DNA from: a virus | Strand: one strand, 5' to 3' | Virus record (IMG/VR): IMGVR_UViG_3300046169_000058 | Coordinates: 1-35,670 of that record | Length of the DNA stretch: 35,670 nucleotides | Shown: piece after piece, positions 6,639 through 14,485 of the stretch | Layout of the letters: each line of letters opens with the position of its first letter | Position numbering within the stretch: the first letter of the stretch is position 1 | Notes under the pieces: generated by a model | What the model was told of the DNA's origin: nothing | What the model saw: the letters and a program-made list of their open reading frames with translations, nothing else | Databases searched by the model: none | Position numbers and translations under genes: made by a program

Positions 6639-6865
6639 AGCCGCTTCTCCAGCATCTCGCAGAGCGCCATGATCTCTTCGGCGCGCTGCTTGATTGTCAG
6701 GCGCTCGGGGCCACGCCCCGCGTCCATCCGCATGATGTCTGCCTTGCGCCTGATCGACATGACCAGCATCAGCGGCGTTGGCTGCGTCGGCGTGCTGCTA
6801 TCCTCGTCGATATGCGCGCCAACGCTGGCGCTGTTTTCCAGTTTCGATAGATCCCATTTAGCCAT
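6635..6865 (-). CDS. Hypothetical small early protein
   Basis: 76 residues: a Ser/Thr/Pro-rich N-terminal third followed by two helices (RRKADIMRMDAGRGPERLTI, then KQRAEEIMALCEMLEKRL) that could pair as a coiled coil. CAGGAGAG ribosome site; 8-base overlap with the preceding gene. Function unknown. Confidence 0.57.
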   Translation of the reverse strand: MAKWDLSKLENSASVGAHIDEDSSTPTQPTPLMLVMSIRRKADIMRMDAGRGPERLTIKQRAEEIMALCEMLEKRL

Positions 6866-7058
6866 TGTTACTCTCCTGTGTTGGCCGTGGCTGTGGTCTG
6901 ACGTCGGGCCACGGGCGGCGGTAGTCTGCCTCGCCGCCCATCTCTACGCATTGCGGTTCAAAGATCCGCGCCAGATCGTAGTATTTCGCAAACGCTTTGC
7001 ACTCGTCTACGGATGAAAAGACGGCGAACGCCATGAAGACGGGTTCAGCTAGGGTCAT
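6858..7058 (-). CDS. Hypothetical small early protein
   Basis: 66 residues starting at the ATG that overlaps the nuclease stop (ATGA); the longer frame to 7097 would run into that gene. The N-terminal VFMAFAVFSSVDECKAFAKY could form a strand and helix; the C-terminus is Pro/Arg-rich and probably disordered. Function unknown. Confidence 0.55.
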   Translation of the reverse strand: MTLAEPVFMAFAVFSSVDECKAFAKYYDLARIFEPQCVEMGGEADYRRPWPDVRPQPRPTQESNNG

Positions 7059-7651
7059 TGCGCTGCGCCTCCTGTGATCCACTTCAAGTGCGGGCAAGCG
7101 TAATCATCGCACCCATCTAAAAGCTCGCCCTGCACAAATTTAGCGCCGCATATCCTTTCAAATCTTCCGCTTGGGGTTTGACCTAATGCGATCAACTCTT
7201 CTTCAATCAAAGACAGGCAATCCTTAGCATCACAATCATAATTTGCAGCGTCAGGGTTTTCGTCTACTTCTTTGCACAAAAAAGAATTTACATTAATCCC
7301 AGTTTTTTTTGACATCTCCAGCGCGCAAACTTTTACGGGAGCATCATGGGTTTCAATCATAAAAAGAAGCTTTTTTCTGGCTTTCCATAAATGCGATAAA
7401 TCATATACCACTGGTCGGTTATGGATGACATTATATTTTGGCCGTTTTGATTTTATAAAGCTCTTTTCAATTTCTAAAGCCTCCACCCTTGTGTCGAACC
7501 AATCAATTTCAATTTTCTTCACCTTCTTGAACCAATGCTTATCTATGGAATGCTGCGTGGTTCTAAACGCAGGGTTGTTTGAAATACCTATATACAATAT
7601 TTCTCCATCACCTGATTTGTGTGTGTAAACGGCGGTCGCATCATCAATCAT
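7055..7651 (-). CDS. GIY-YIG family endonuclease
   Basis: 198 residues. The N-terminal 85 residues show a GIY-YIG nuclease fold: VYTH (8-11), ILYIGISNNP with YIG at 20-22, Arg30 and His34 in FRTTQHS, Glu in EALEIEKSFI, and a final KPKYN-like RPKYNV. The C-terminal half has cysteines (CDAKDC, CGAKF, CDDYACPH) that might bind zinc and give DNA specificity. The start at 7651 has GGAG seven bases upstream; the upstream ATG at 7672 has none. It is visibly richer in AT than the genes around it, which with the family suggests a mobile free-standing endonuclease. Confidence 0.8.
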   Translation of the reverse strand: MIDDATAVYTHKSGDGEILYIGISNNPAFRTTQHSIDKHWFKKVKKIEIDWFDTRVEALEIEKSFIKSKRPKYNVIHNRPVVYDLSHLWKARKKLLFMIETHDAPVKVCALEMSKKTGINVNSFLCKEVDENPDAANYDCDAKDCLSLIEEELIALGQTPSGRFERICGAKFVQGELLDGCDDYACPHLKWITGGAAQ

Positions 7652-7967
7652 TAAATTGCTCCAATTTTTCATCTATAGCCCGACGCAATTTAATTAAATG
7701 AAACTTATTGCTATCTTGAACAATCGAGCAGATGAGGTTGTGAACAACTCTGCCCGTCAGCTCGACAACGCAATTTTCTCCGTTGTAAACTGATATAAGC
7801 ATTTCGTCAGCTAAGGGGTTACTTGGCTGGTAGAATTTTGCCCCCTGCCACAAGTTTCGCTTCCCTCGAAACGTGTGCCATTCGCCACCGTCCTTGTCCC
7901 TCAAAACAGAAACACTTGCCGTTGATTTGTTGCCGTTCTCAAATGGCGAATACAAGTTTATAGTCAT
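7644..7967 (-). CDS. Hypothetical early protein
   Basis: 107 residues starting MTINLYSPFENGNKSTASVS, mostly beta (FRGKRNLWQGAKFYQP, NCVVELTGRVVHNL) with a C-terminal helix. The start is the ATG overlapping the upstream stop (TGATG). It is AT-rich like the adjoining GIY-YIG gene, and the two may have come in together. No family recognised. Confidence 0.58.
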   Translation of the reverse strand: MTINLYSPFENGNKSTASVSVLRDKDGGEWHTFRGKRNLWQGAKFYQPSNPLADEMLISVYNGENCVVELTGRVVHNLICSIVQDSNKFHLIKLRRAIDEKLEQFND

Positions 7968-8059
7968 CACATCCACCCCATGCTTACAGCGGTGATCCAG
8001 CCCAGCACCGACGCAGCAATCGCTGTGGCGATGATGATGTCTTGTGTCCACTTAGTCAT
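7967..8059 (-). CDS. Single-span membrane micropeptide
   Basis: 30 residues: a short head MTKWTQD followed by one hydrophobic segment (IIIATAIAASVLGWITAVSM). Start and stop both overlap neighbours (TAATG upstream, TGATG downstream), the pattern of a real translated gene in a coupled operon. A small inner-membrane protein is likely; function unknown. Confidence 0.55.
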   Translation of the reverse strand: MTKWTQDIIIATAIAASVLGWITAVSMGWM

Positions 8060-8208
8060 TACTCTTCCTCCTCTTCGTTGCGCCAGTCGAAGTCGTCTTC
8101 GTCCTGACATTCTGGGCAGCGCACCGTTGTCCACGGGTCGCTGTCCGGTGTGTTGACGAAACGCGGCAGCTCGATGAAGCCGGTTCCGTCGCAGGTCGCG
8201 CAGATCAT
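8059..8208 (-). CDS. Small zinc-ribbon protein (DnaJ-like CxxC motifs)
   Basis: 49 residues, MICATCDGTGFIELP and onward, with two cysteine pairs, CATCDGTG and CPEC, spaced as in DnaJ-type zinc ribbons. An acidic tail follows (DEDDFDWRNEEEEE). It starts at the ATG overlapping the upstream stop (ATGA). Likely a zinc-binding adaptor; the partner is unknown. Confidence 0.65.
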   Translation of the reverse strand: MICATCDGTGFIELPRFVNTPDSDPWTTVRCPECQDEDDFDWRNEEEEE

Positions 8209-8747
8209 TTGTACACATCCGCGTTGATGCTCCACAGCACCAACGACGCGCGCCTCTGGTATAAGCGCTGCGATACATGCGCTCGGCATATCTCGCCGCG
8301 TACGTGCATGTTTTCGAGGTGCTGTGAAAGCTTGCGCGTGTCAACTCCAACGACGTCAGCGATGTCTGCCGTTTCGCAGTAGGTGACGTCGTCGCTCTGG
8401 AGCATCGCAAGAATCTTCCGCTGGACGTCAGCCCAATCAACCTGCTTAGGCTCCTCGGTGGGCGCTTGTACGGCCTCTGCTGGCACGTCAGTCGCCGAGC
8501 CCAGCACGTCACGCGCAGCGCGTCGTTCCTGCACGTAGGCGGCAACCCACGGCGTGCGCTCGCGCTGCTCTTCGACGGCGTTCTGCACGATGATGCCGGT
8601 GCAGATGTCGTCGAGATTTGCGTGCGCCTGCTCCAGCAGACGCGGCGAGATGTGTACGCTCTCGCCGTTGTCGGTGCGCACGCCGAAGCCTGTGCCGCTG
8701 TCGGTGATGTGCGTGATCAAGAATTGATGTGTATGCGTAAGGTTCAT
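8205..8747 (-). CDS. Putative regulator: OB/cold-shock-like domain plus winged helix
   Basis: 180 residues in two parts. Residues 1-72 (GTGFGVRTDNGESVHISPRL through DICTGIIVQNAVEEQRERTP, then WVAAYV) have the layout of a small beta-barrel of cold-shock type. After a variable linker, residues 108-160 (DWADVQRKILAMLQSDDVTY, then CETADIADVVGVDTRKLSQH) look like a winged helix-turn-helix. The combination suggests a DNA- or RNA-binding early regulator. GGAG lies eight bases before the ATG. Confidence 0.6.
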   Translation of the reverse strand: MNLTHTHQFLITHITDSGTGFGVRTDNGESVHISPRLLEQAHANLDDICTGIIVQNAVEEQRERTPWVAAYVQERRAARDVLGSATDVPAEAVQAPTEEPKQVDWADVQRKILAMLQSDDVTYCETADIADVVGVDTRKLSQHLENMHVRGEICRAHVSQRLYQRRASLVLWSINADVYK

Positions 8748-8765
8748 TATGGTTTCTCCGATTTA

Positions 8766-9092
8766 CTATTTGCAGTTGACACAAACTTGCGCTGCGTAGC
8801 GGAAGCCATGATGGGTGATGCCGACGCCATCATATGTGTCTTTGTTTGGGTTTCCGATTGAGCGAGACACCTTGAAGTAATTGTCGCCCTTGTTGATATC
8901 AGTGCCACAGCAGTCGCACTGATATTGCTTGCGCGCTTTAGTCGGCTTAGGGCCAGACTGAACGCGCTGTACTTCCAAAGCAACGGCTGGCTTCCACTGG
9001 TTCATCGCGGCCAAGCCAGCTTCGCGTGCGCTAGGCGCATTGAACTGACCAGACATTTTTCCGTCGATTGTGTTGATATTGAAAGTAGCCAT
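8766..9092 (-). CDS. Zinc-finger-containing early protein
   Basis: 108 residues. A short N-terminal domain (MATFNINTIDGKMSGQFNAP) is followed by a linker and a four-cysteine zinc site: YQCDCCG and, about 45 residues later, QVCVNCK, with a beta-hairpin between, like a treble-clef or zinc ribbon. It lies second in the early unit starting at 9.4 kb, after a UACG hairpin, with a GGAGG site before the ATG. Function unknown. Confidence 0.62.
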   Translation of the reverse strand: MATFNINTIDGKMSGQFNAPSAREAGLAAMNQWKPAVALEVQRVQSGPKPTKARKQYQCDCCGTDINKGDNYFKVSRSIGNPNKDTYDGVGITHHGFRYAAQVCVNCK

Positions 9093-9112
9093 GATTTCCT
9101 CCGTTGAGTTGT

Positions 9113-9126
9113 GGGGCCGTAGCCCC
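9113..9126 (-). repeat. Intercistronic C(UACG)G tetraloop hairpin, copy 3
   Basis: On the minus-strand transcript GGGGC-UACG-GCCCC between the 9135-9380 and 8766-9092 genes, followed by an ACAACTCAACGGAGG leader. Third copy of the element at 4979-4994 and 5574-5587, about 3.5 kb away in the same early region. Confidence 0.7.
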
Positions 9127-9134
9127 GAGGGTTA

Positions 9135-9380
9135 TTATTTGGCTAAGTCTGTGCCAAAGGCTAAGTTGATGCCGTAAGTCGCAGCATTGTGTGCGCAACG
9201 TGCGTGATGCTTTGCAACGCTGGCTGGATGTTCTTTGGCAAGGCTCTCATATTTCAAAGCTTGAGCAGAGAAAAATTCAATGGCCTTTGAGCCGTTGCCG
9301 CCAAAGTCTTTCACTTTACGGTTGAACATTCTGCGGGCTCTTGTCCATTTAGTATCAAATTTTGGGTTCATGCTTGCCAT
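9135..9380 (-). CDS. Hypothetical early protein, first gene of the leftward unit
   Basis: 81 residues, basic and helical (FDTKWTRARRMFNRKVKDFG, then several His/Ala-rich helices). The leader and ribosome site are nearly identical to those of the gene at 5816-6001. Being first after an early promoter suggests high early expression. No family recognised. Confidence 0.62.
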   Translation of the reverse strand: MASMNPKFDTKWTRARRMFNRKVKDFGGNGSKAIEFFSAQALKYESLAKEHPASVAKHHARCAHNAATYGINLAFGTDLAK

Positions 9381-9405
9381 CTGTATTTCCTCCGTTGCTT
9401 ATATT

Positions 9406-9436
9406 GTTAACATACAGTTACCACAGCACGGTGCAA
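9406..9436 (-). promoter_or_regulatory. Early promoter with tandem GTTAAC/GTTACC sites
   Basis: Reading leftward: -35 TTGCAC (9431-9436), 16-bp spacer, -10 TATGTT (9409-9414). GTTAAC at 9406-9411 and GTTACC at 9417-9422 are 11 bp apart, the same geometry as at 6029-6045. It drives the 9380-to-6121 gene series. The divergent plus-strand gene at 9491 starts 55 bases away. Confidence 0.58.
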
Positions 9437-9490
9437 GCAAAAAATGCACCCATCGGAAACTTTTTTTCGCCTATATATAAAATCGTTTAA

Positions 9491-9871
9491 ATGCAGTATG
9501 TTGCGCGCGTGGCCAACAGCATCAACGTCGGTCGTGCTGGCGAGTTTCTCGTCGCCGCCGAGCTAGAGCAGCGCGGGATACGCTGCCATCGAGTAGACAT
9601 GAAGGACGATGACCTATGGGTGAAGTCGGCCAGCGGCGAGCTGTTGACCATGCAGGTGAAGGCGACCCTCGAGCCACGCAAAGAGCGTTACCGCGAGGCG
9701 CGCTACGTGTTCACGCGCGCAAACGGCGATGCGCAAATATTTGCGTATGTTGCTCTGGGCCTGCGGCTGTTTATTCTACGCACCGCGCCAATCGGTAAGA
9801 CGGTACGCATAAAGCCCGCCGAGTTTACACCGCAGGCCATGGCGGATAGTATCGCGGAACATCTGTATTGA
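9491..9871 (+). CDS. PD-(D/E)XK nuclease-like protein
   Basis: 126 residues on the strand opposite to nearly all other genes. The N-terminal motif INVGRAGEFLVAAELEQRG (Glu18), an acidic turn (DMKDDDLWV, 36-44) and TMQVKAT (Gln55-Val-Lys57) match the PD-(D/E)XK endonuclease pattern of small proteins of the PDDEXK_5 kind. The ATG at 9491 lacks a clear ribosome site and follows an AT-rich stretch (TATATATAAAAT, 9471-9482) that may hold its promoter and give a nearly leaderless message. Role could be recombination, restriction or host-DNA attack. Confidence 0.68.
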   Translation: MQYVARVANSINVGRAGEFLVAAELEQRGIRCHRVDMKDDDLWVKSASGELLTMQVKATLEPRKERYREARYVFTRANGDAQIFAYVALGLRLFILRTAPIGKTVRIKPAEFTPQAMADSIAEHLY

Positions 9872-9882
9872 GAGGATATACC

Positions 9883-10062
9883 ATGGACGATAAGACACGC
9901 GAATTGGTGCGCAATCTGAACCAACCCCACCGCGTCAACAACGTTATGGCGTTGTTCCGGTTTTGCGAGGAAGCGGCTGCCGTGATCGAAGATCAGAACG
10001 CGCAGATCAACGCGCTAAAGAACGCGCCCGCGCCGAAGGCGAAGAAGTCTAGCGGAAAGTAG
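9883..10062 (+). CDS. Small coiled-coil protein with basic tail
   Basis: 59 residues: helix (VNNVMALFRFCEEAAAVIED), coiled-coil-like segment (QNAQINALKNA) and Lys-rich tail (PKAKKSSGK). It follows the nuclease-like gene by 11 bases with an AGAGGA ribosome site. Its end overlaps the end of the convergent structural gene by 14 bases. Function unknown; co-expression with the nuclease is likely. Confidence 0.6.
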   Translation: MDDKTRELVRNLNQPHRVNNVMALFRFCEEAAAVIEDQNAQINALKNAPAPKAKKSSGK

Positions 10063-12343
10063 CGATCCCGAGATCCTGCATGATGCGCTCAGCGGGGGTC
10101 ATTTCCCTTTGCTGAGCCTGCGCCATACCGGCTCCCATTGCCAGCGACCTGCCAGCTTCCGCCGCCCTTGCGCCGCCAGCGCGCGCCCTGCTGATGGCTG
10201 GTGTCAATTGCTCAAGCAATCGAGCCTGCGCCATTAGCTCTTCAGGCGTCATGCGCTGCGTCAGGACGGGCGCAATCTCCTCGCCTACACGTCTTATGCG
10301 CTCAGACTGCTTTGCGCCTCCAAGGAGCCCCTGAGCCGCTGCGCCGGTAACCGTGGGCATAACACCCTGACGCGCTACGGTTTCGCCGAGGCTTTCGCCT
10401 GTCATTTCCTTCATTCTATTCATTACTTGGTCGCGGATAAACGTCTGCGAGTTTTTAGCAACTCCGGCTAACTGCATTAGCGCGCTTGCCGTGTCGTTTA
10501 TCTGCCTACCCAAAGCATCCGCAGCATCATCGCCCAGCGCCATGCGTAGCTTTGTAGCCACGGCGCGCGTGTTCATCGCTTTTAACGCAGCCAGCGCCTC
10601 GATCACTTCCGCGTCATTGTCGGCGCGCGGGTTGATCTTGGCGTTTGCTTGGATCTCGTCGATGCGGTTTCTTAGCGCCTGCCGTAGCTGCTTGAGCCCC
10701 ACTTCGTCAATGCTTTCCATGGCCATGGCCACGTCTTCGCGCGTTATTCTTGGGCTCAGAATGTCATTGCCAAGGTCGGCGGCGATTTTCTGGTCGATGG
10801 CATCTTTGCCTGCGGCGCGTGCTTTGGCGTAGTCAGGGTTCACATCATCCAGCGAGCTGCGAAGCTGCAGCGCCAAGTTGCGCTTTGATCTGGCAGCCTC
10901 TAGATCGCCGGAGCGCTTTAACGCCTCGCTCTGACTGTATAGACGGCGCGACACGTAATCTATGGACGCCACGGTCGGCTGCCTTGTCACGGTATATGTG
11001 CCGTCGCCATGCGAGACTATGTCCAATCCCTCACGCTGCGCGGGAGTAAGGTCGTTAAACTCCGCCTCTTTAATGCGTTGCCCGCCAATATAATTATCAG
11101 CCTCGCCAGCTTCTCGGAGCAGCGAGCGAGCGCCTGACATATCGGTCGGGTCAACGCGTGAAAACAGCGCCATCACTTGGCTGTCTGCGGGGATGTCTGC
11201 GTCATACGCTGCGCCATAAAGATCGCGGCGGGCATTCGCAGTGTCTTTCATAATCTGCGCCTTTTGCGTCAGTATGCCATCTGAGGTTTTGCCAAGCACA
11301 TTGTCCAGCGTTGTGTTAAGATCACGCGAAGCGACAAGGGCTGTCTCGTTAAGGTTTTGCTTCACGATTGTTGCTGCTGGCCCGCTTTTATTGGCTACAG
11401 TATCAAGCAGCGCCTCGGTGTTGGGACCAAGCGCAGCAATAGACCCATATGGCCCCATCCGCTCTGCGCTTTCCACAGCGGTTGCGCTGTCCATGGCAAG
11501 CGTTTCCTTAACCACCTGAGCCGCTGTGTCCTTAAACCCGATCTTCTGCAGAATATCGCGCACCGGCTTTTCGAGGTACTTGCCGTAAACGTACCCAGAA
11601 CCTGCGCCAACGACGGGCGCAGCCGCACCAAACAACACGCCGCCCAATCCGCCTGACTTAGCCTGCGAAACGGCTTCCGGCACCCCGCCTTCACCATACC
11701 CAGCCACAGCGCCCTCAAGCGCCGCCAGCGGCCCGCCGTAGCCAACGCCTTGCGTGACTTTACCGGCGAATGATTCCGCTGCCAGCTTAGGCGCAAACGG
11801 TGCTGCAGTTGCGATACCCGTAGCCAAGCGAGATACGGCGGTTGTTTTAGGCGCTTCCAGCTCGCGGCCAGCGATGGCTTCTCTTATTAGGCTTTGCGCC
11901 TGATCTGGTGAAACGCCATCTCCATAATACTGGCTGGCTGCAGAAGACAATGCGCCAGCAACCGGCTCAACGTAACCTCTGAAAAACGGCATGCCCTTCA
12001 TCGCCGACAAGATCCGCGTCGGCACTTCGCCGATCATTTCCTGCGCTGATTGACCCTTCACGACCGCTGCGGCGTCTCCGCCTGCGGCACTTATCATCTT
12101 GATCATGCTCGGGTCTGACGTGCTGTAGGTGCCGTCGGTGAACGACTCAACGCCTGTCTCTTCGTTTCTGACGATCATGCCGCCCTGCGGGAAGCTTTCG
12201 ACAAGACTGGTGCCTTGCGGAGTTTGCACTGCAGCTTCCCGTGCGGCTTTGGCGAGCCTGACTAATTCAGCGGCATCCGCCTCTTCACCCATGGCGTCCG
12301 CCTTTGCGGCCATAGCCATGTATTCTTCATAAGTCGCAGCCAT
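10049..12343 (-). CDS. Large internal virion / DNA-ejection protein candidate
   Basis: 764 residues, last structural gene of the late unit. It begins with a helical YEEYMAMAAKADAMGEEADA repeat-like head. It has a glycine/alanine-rich hydrophobic stretch (GGLGGVLFGAAAPVVGAGSG, about 245-265) and long amphipathic helices in the rest, ending in a helical tail with MTPEELMAQARLLEQLTPAI. Such large helical proteins at the end of podovirus structural operons are usually packaged inside the capsid and ejected to span the envelope. No enzymatic motif is visible. Function is inferred from position and composition. Confidence 0.6.
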   Translation of the reverse strand: MAATYEEYMAMAAKADAMGEEADAAELVRLAKAAREAAVQTPQGTSLVESFPQGGMIVRNEETGVESFTDGTYSTSDPSMIKMISAAGGDAAAVVKGQSAQEMIGEVPTRILSAMKGMPFFRGYVEPVAGALSSAASQYYGDGVSPDQAQSLIREAIAGRELEAPKTTAVSRLATGIATAAPFAPKLAAESFAGKVTQGVGYGGPLAALEGAVAGYGEGGVPEAVSQAKSGGLGGVLFGAAAPVVGAGSGYVYGKYLEKPVRDILQKIGFKDTAAQVVKETLAMDSATAVESAERMGPYGSIAALGPNTEALLDTVANKSGPAATIVKQNLNETALVASRDLNTTLDNVLGKTSDGILTQKAQIMKDTANARRDLYGAAYDADIPADSQVMALFSRVDPTDMSGARSLLREAGEADNYIGGQRIKEAEFNDLTPAQREGLDIVSHGDGTYTVTRQPTVASIDYVSRRLYSQSEALKRSGDLEAARSKRNLALQLRSSLDDVNPDYAKARAAGKDAIDQKIAADLGNDILSPRITREDVAMAMESIDEVGLKQLRQALRNRIDEIQANAKINPRADNDAEVIEALAALKAMNTRAVATKLRMALGDDAADALGRQINDTASALMQLAGVAKNSQTFIRDQVMNRMKEMTGESLGETVARQGVMPTVTGAAAQGLLGGAKQSERIRRVGEEIAPVLTQRMTPEELMAQARLLEQLTPAISRARAGGARAAEAGRSLAMGAGMAQAQQREMTPAERIMQDLGIATFR

Positions 12344-12359
12344 CGTCTAATCAACCTTA

Positions 12360-13547
12360 TTATTGGTATTTGTCTTCTAACTCTTTTGGCGTTAACGGCG
12401 CAGTTTGCCCATTCCCGCCTCCGGTGTCGCCCTCAAGCCAAGTTGGCCGTCCGCCAAGCGCCCTGTCCAAAGCGGCTATATCCGCGTTTGGCTCTTTGTA
12501 GGCAAACCTGATGGCTTTTTGGTATCGCCCTTTAATCTTGTTCAAATCTTTTAAGACGGCCTCCTTGCTTTGGCTTAGGTTTAGCTTAGCGATGTCGCTC
12601 TCTAAAAGTTCCAATTCCTTTTCGGAAACTGAGCCAAGAGTTGCCCCGCTTGCCTTTAAATCCATAAGAGCCTGCAACGCCATATTTGACCGCAACGTCT
12701 GTGCGTCAATTCTTAATTCGCCAGCGGCAGTAAATGGCACCATTCCAAAAATTGACCCCCAAAAGCCTGTGGTGCCTTCAGTATTTCTGACAGTGTTCAA
12801 CAAGTCTTCAACGGTTTCTAGCGTCTCACTGGCCCCGCCAGCCGCTGATACGCTCGCTCGTGATCTTGCTATCTGCTCGTTTATTTGGTCGATCTGCATT
12901 TTAATTGCGGGGGCCATTTCAGGGAACGCATAGGCTTGCTGTATGAGCTGCTGCTTTTTTAGCTCAAGGTTGGACATATCACCCATTCCAACCCCAGCGC
13001 CACCCATAACCCGCTGCAACATCTGCTGCCTCTGCGCAGCCGCTTCACGCTTGCGCTGGCTATCCGACATGTCTCCAAACGCCTTGAGCGTCCTTGCGAA
13101 AGACGTTCCTTCTTTGCCTTGCGCCGCCATACCTGCGTCAGAGATCGCTGAAAACGCCAGCATCATGCGCTGCTGCTTAGACAAGTTGCCAAATGGATCG
13201 TCTGATCGCGTAGGCTGCGTAGGCTGCTGCAGGATGCCCGTGCCAAGTTGAAATCCTGCAGGCGTTGCAGGCTGCTGCATTGGCATTGCGGATGGCGCAT
13301 CGAGAGGCGCTGCTTGAGCCGGAATAAGCGGCACAGCAGAATCCGTGGGCATTGCGCTGGGCGGTTGCCCAGATCCCCCTGATGGCGCTGCCAGCGTCGG
13401 CACAAATGGCTTATTTGCTTGCGCTGCTTGTGCGCGCTCAAATAAGTCTATGTCATCTGGCGTAAGCGTTTCGCCTTCAAGCGGCAGCATATTTGGCGGC
13501 ATCCCAGAAAGCGCCAGCGATTGGATTATGGCTTCCGTTGCGATCAT
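12360..13547 (-). CDS. Internal virion / ejection protein candidate
   Basis: 395 residues. A Pro/Gln/Ala-rich N-terminal third (about 40-115) is followed by helices. The segment LKASGATLGSVSEKELELLE and following DIAKLNLSQSKEAVLKDLNK is a motif I associate with phage virion proteins of the ejection type. A short hydrophobic stretch (GFWGSIFGMVPF) could touch membrane. It lies between two other ejection candidates and abuts the upstream gene. Exact role unproven. Confidence 0.55.
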   Translation of the reverse strand: MIATEAIIQSLALSGMPPNMLPLEGETLTPDDIDLFERAQAAQANKPFVPTLAAPSGGSGQPPSAMPTDSAVPLIPAQAAPLDAPSAMPMQQPATPAGFQLGTGILQQPTQPTRSDDPFGNLSKQQRMMLAFSAISDAGMAAQGKEGTSFARTLKAFGDMSDSQRKREAAAQRQQMLQRVMGGAGVGMGDMSNLELKKQQLIQQAYAFPEMAPAIKMQIDQINEQIARSRASVSAAGGASETLETVEDLLNTVRNTEGTTGFWGSIFGMVPFTAAGELRIDAQTLRSNMALQALMDLKASGATLGSVSEKELELLESDIAKLNLSQSKEAVLKDLNKIKGRYQKAIRFAYKEPNADIAALDRALGGRPTWLEGDTGGGNGQTAPLTPKELEDKYQ

Positions 13548-14485
13548 TATACTAGCCTCCCCGTGCTAAGCCCGCCGTAACCCATTCCGGCGCCATACCC
13601 AGCGCCCATTCCGGCGCCCATACTTCCGAAGGCCATGCCAGCAGGCCCAAATGCGCCCATGCTTGCTGCGGACCTCCCCAGATTTCCAAGCGTACCCAGA
13701 GCTGGCCCCATGCCGCCTGTGCGCTCTGTCGTCGTAGTCGTTCCAATGCCTGCCGGAATAAGCCCAGCCGTTGAGAACAAGCCCGCGAGTGACTGCAGCG
13801 GATACTGCTGCTCGCGTATAAACTGCTCGTAGTCAGCGCTAAGGCCCGCCTGCTCGATCTGGCGTGCAATGTCACCGGCTGACATCTGCGCGCCCAACGC
13901 GCCCAGCTCTGCCTGACGACCCGCGCCGGCGGCACCTATCATGCCCTGTGCGCCCGCCATGCGTGCTTGGTTTTCTGCTGCAACCTGCGCCTCGCCGAAG
14001 CTGAGCCCCTGCTGCATCAGGCCGGCGACCATGGCGTCGCGTGAAGTTTCATACGCCGCCTCGCGCTCGCCCTCAAAGACGCCGCGCCGCACGTTGCCAA
14101 ATGCACCCTCTTTAGTGACGCTCGCAGCCTCCGAAACACGATCCTGCGCACGCTTGCGCTCGGCCTGCGCCAGCATCGGATCAATGACGCCCTCGGTGTA
14201 CATATCCTGATAGCCACGCACCCGCGCCATGCGCTGCTCTGGCGTCTCGGCAGCCATTCCCGCGTATATGTCAGACGCGGCACCGTATTCGCTTGGCAAT
14301 GTCAAAGCGCCGTAGCCCTCATATGCCTGCCGTGTCATCGGGTCCATGCCAGCGACAAGCGGGTCGGTATATCCAGCGAATGGGCTGTCAGCTATTGCTG
14401 TCGTGCGCCCGTATAGATCCTCCAGCATTTCCTGCTGGAATGGGTCCATTGTGCTTTCTTGTTTGGTCGTCGTCGTGCTGCCCAT
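13547..14485 (-). CDS. Internal virion / ejection protein candidate, Gly-Met-Ala-rich tail
   Basis: 312 residues. The helical body contains QAERKRAQDRVSEAASVTKE and GLSFGEAQVAAENQARM. The motif QYPLQSLAGLFSTAGLIPAG leads into a low-complexity Gly/Ala/Met tail (GAFGPAGMAFGSMGAGMGAG). This plan occurs in podovirus proteins ejected with DNA. The ATG overlaps the previous stop (TGATG), indicating coupled translation. Confidence 0.55.
   Translation of the reverse strand: MGSTTTTKQESTMDPFQQEMLEDLYGRTTAIADSPFAGYTDPLVAGMDPMTRQAYEGYGALTLPSEYGAASDIYAGMAAETPEQRMARVRGYQDMYTEGVIDPMLAQAERKRAQDRVSEAASVTKEGAFGNVRRGVFEGEREAAYETSRDAMVAGLMQQGLSFGEAQVAAENQARMAGAQGMIGAAGAGRQAELGALGAQMSAGDIARQIEQAGLSADYEQFIREQQYPLQSLAGLFSTAGLIPAGIGTTTTTERTGGMGPALGTLGNLGRSAASMGAFGPAGMAFGSMGAGMGAGYGAGMGYGGLSTGRLV

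Noticed and set aside
7967-8545. 192-codon minus-strand open frame
   Set aside because: Most of it is an out-of-frame Arg/Cys-rich reading of the 8205-8747 gene. Only its last 30 codons, with their own overlapping start, look like a gene and are listed.
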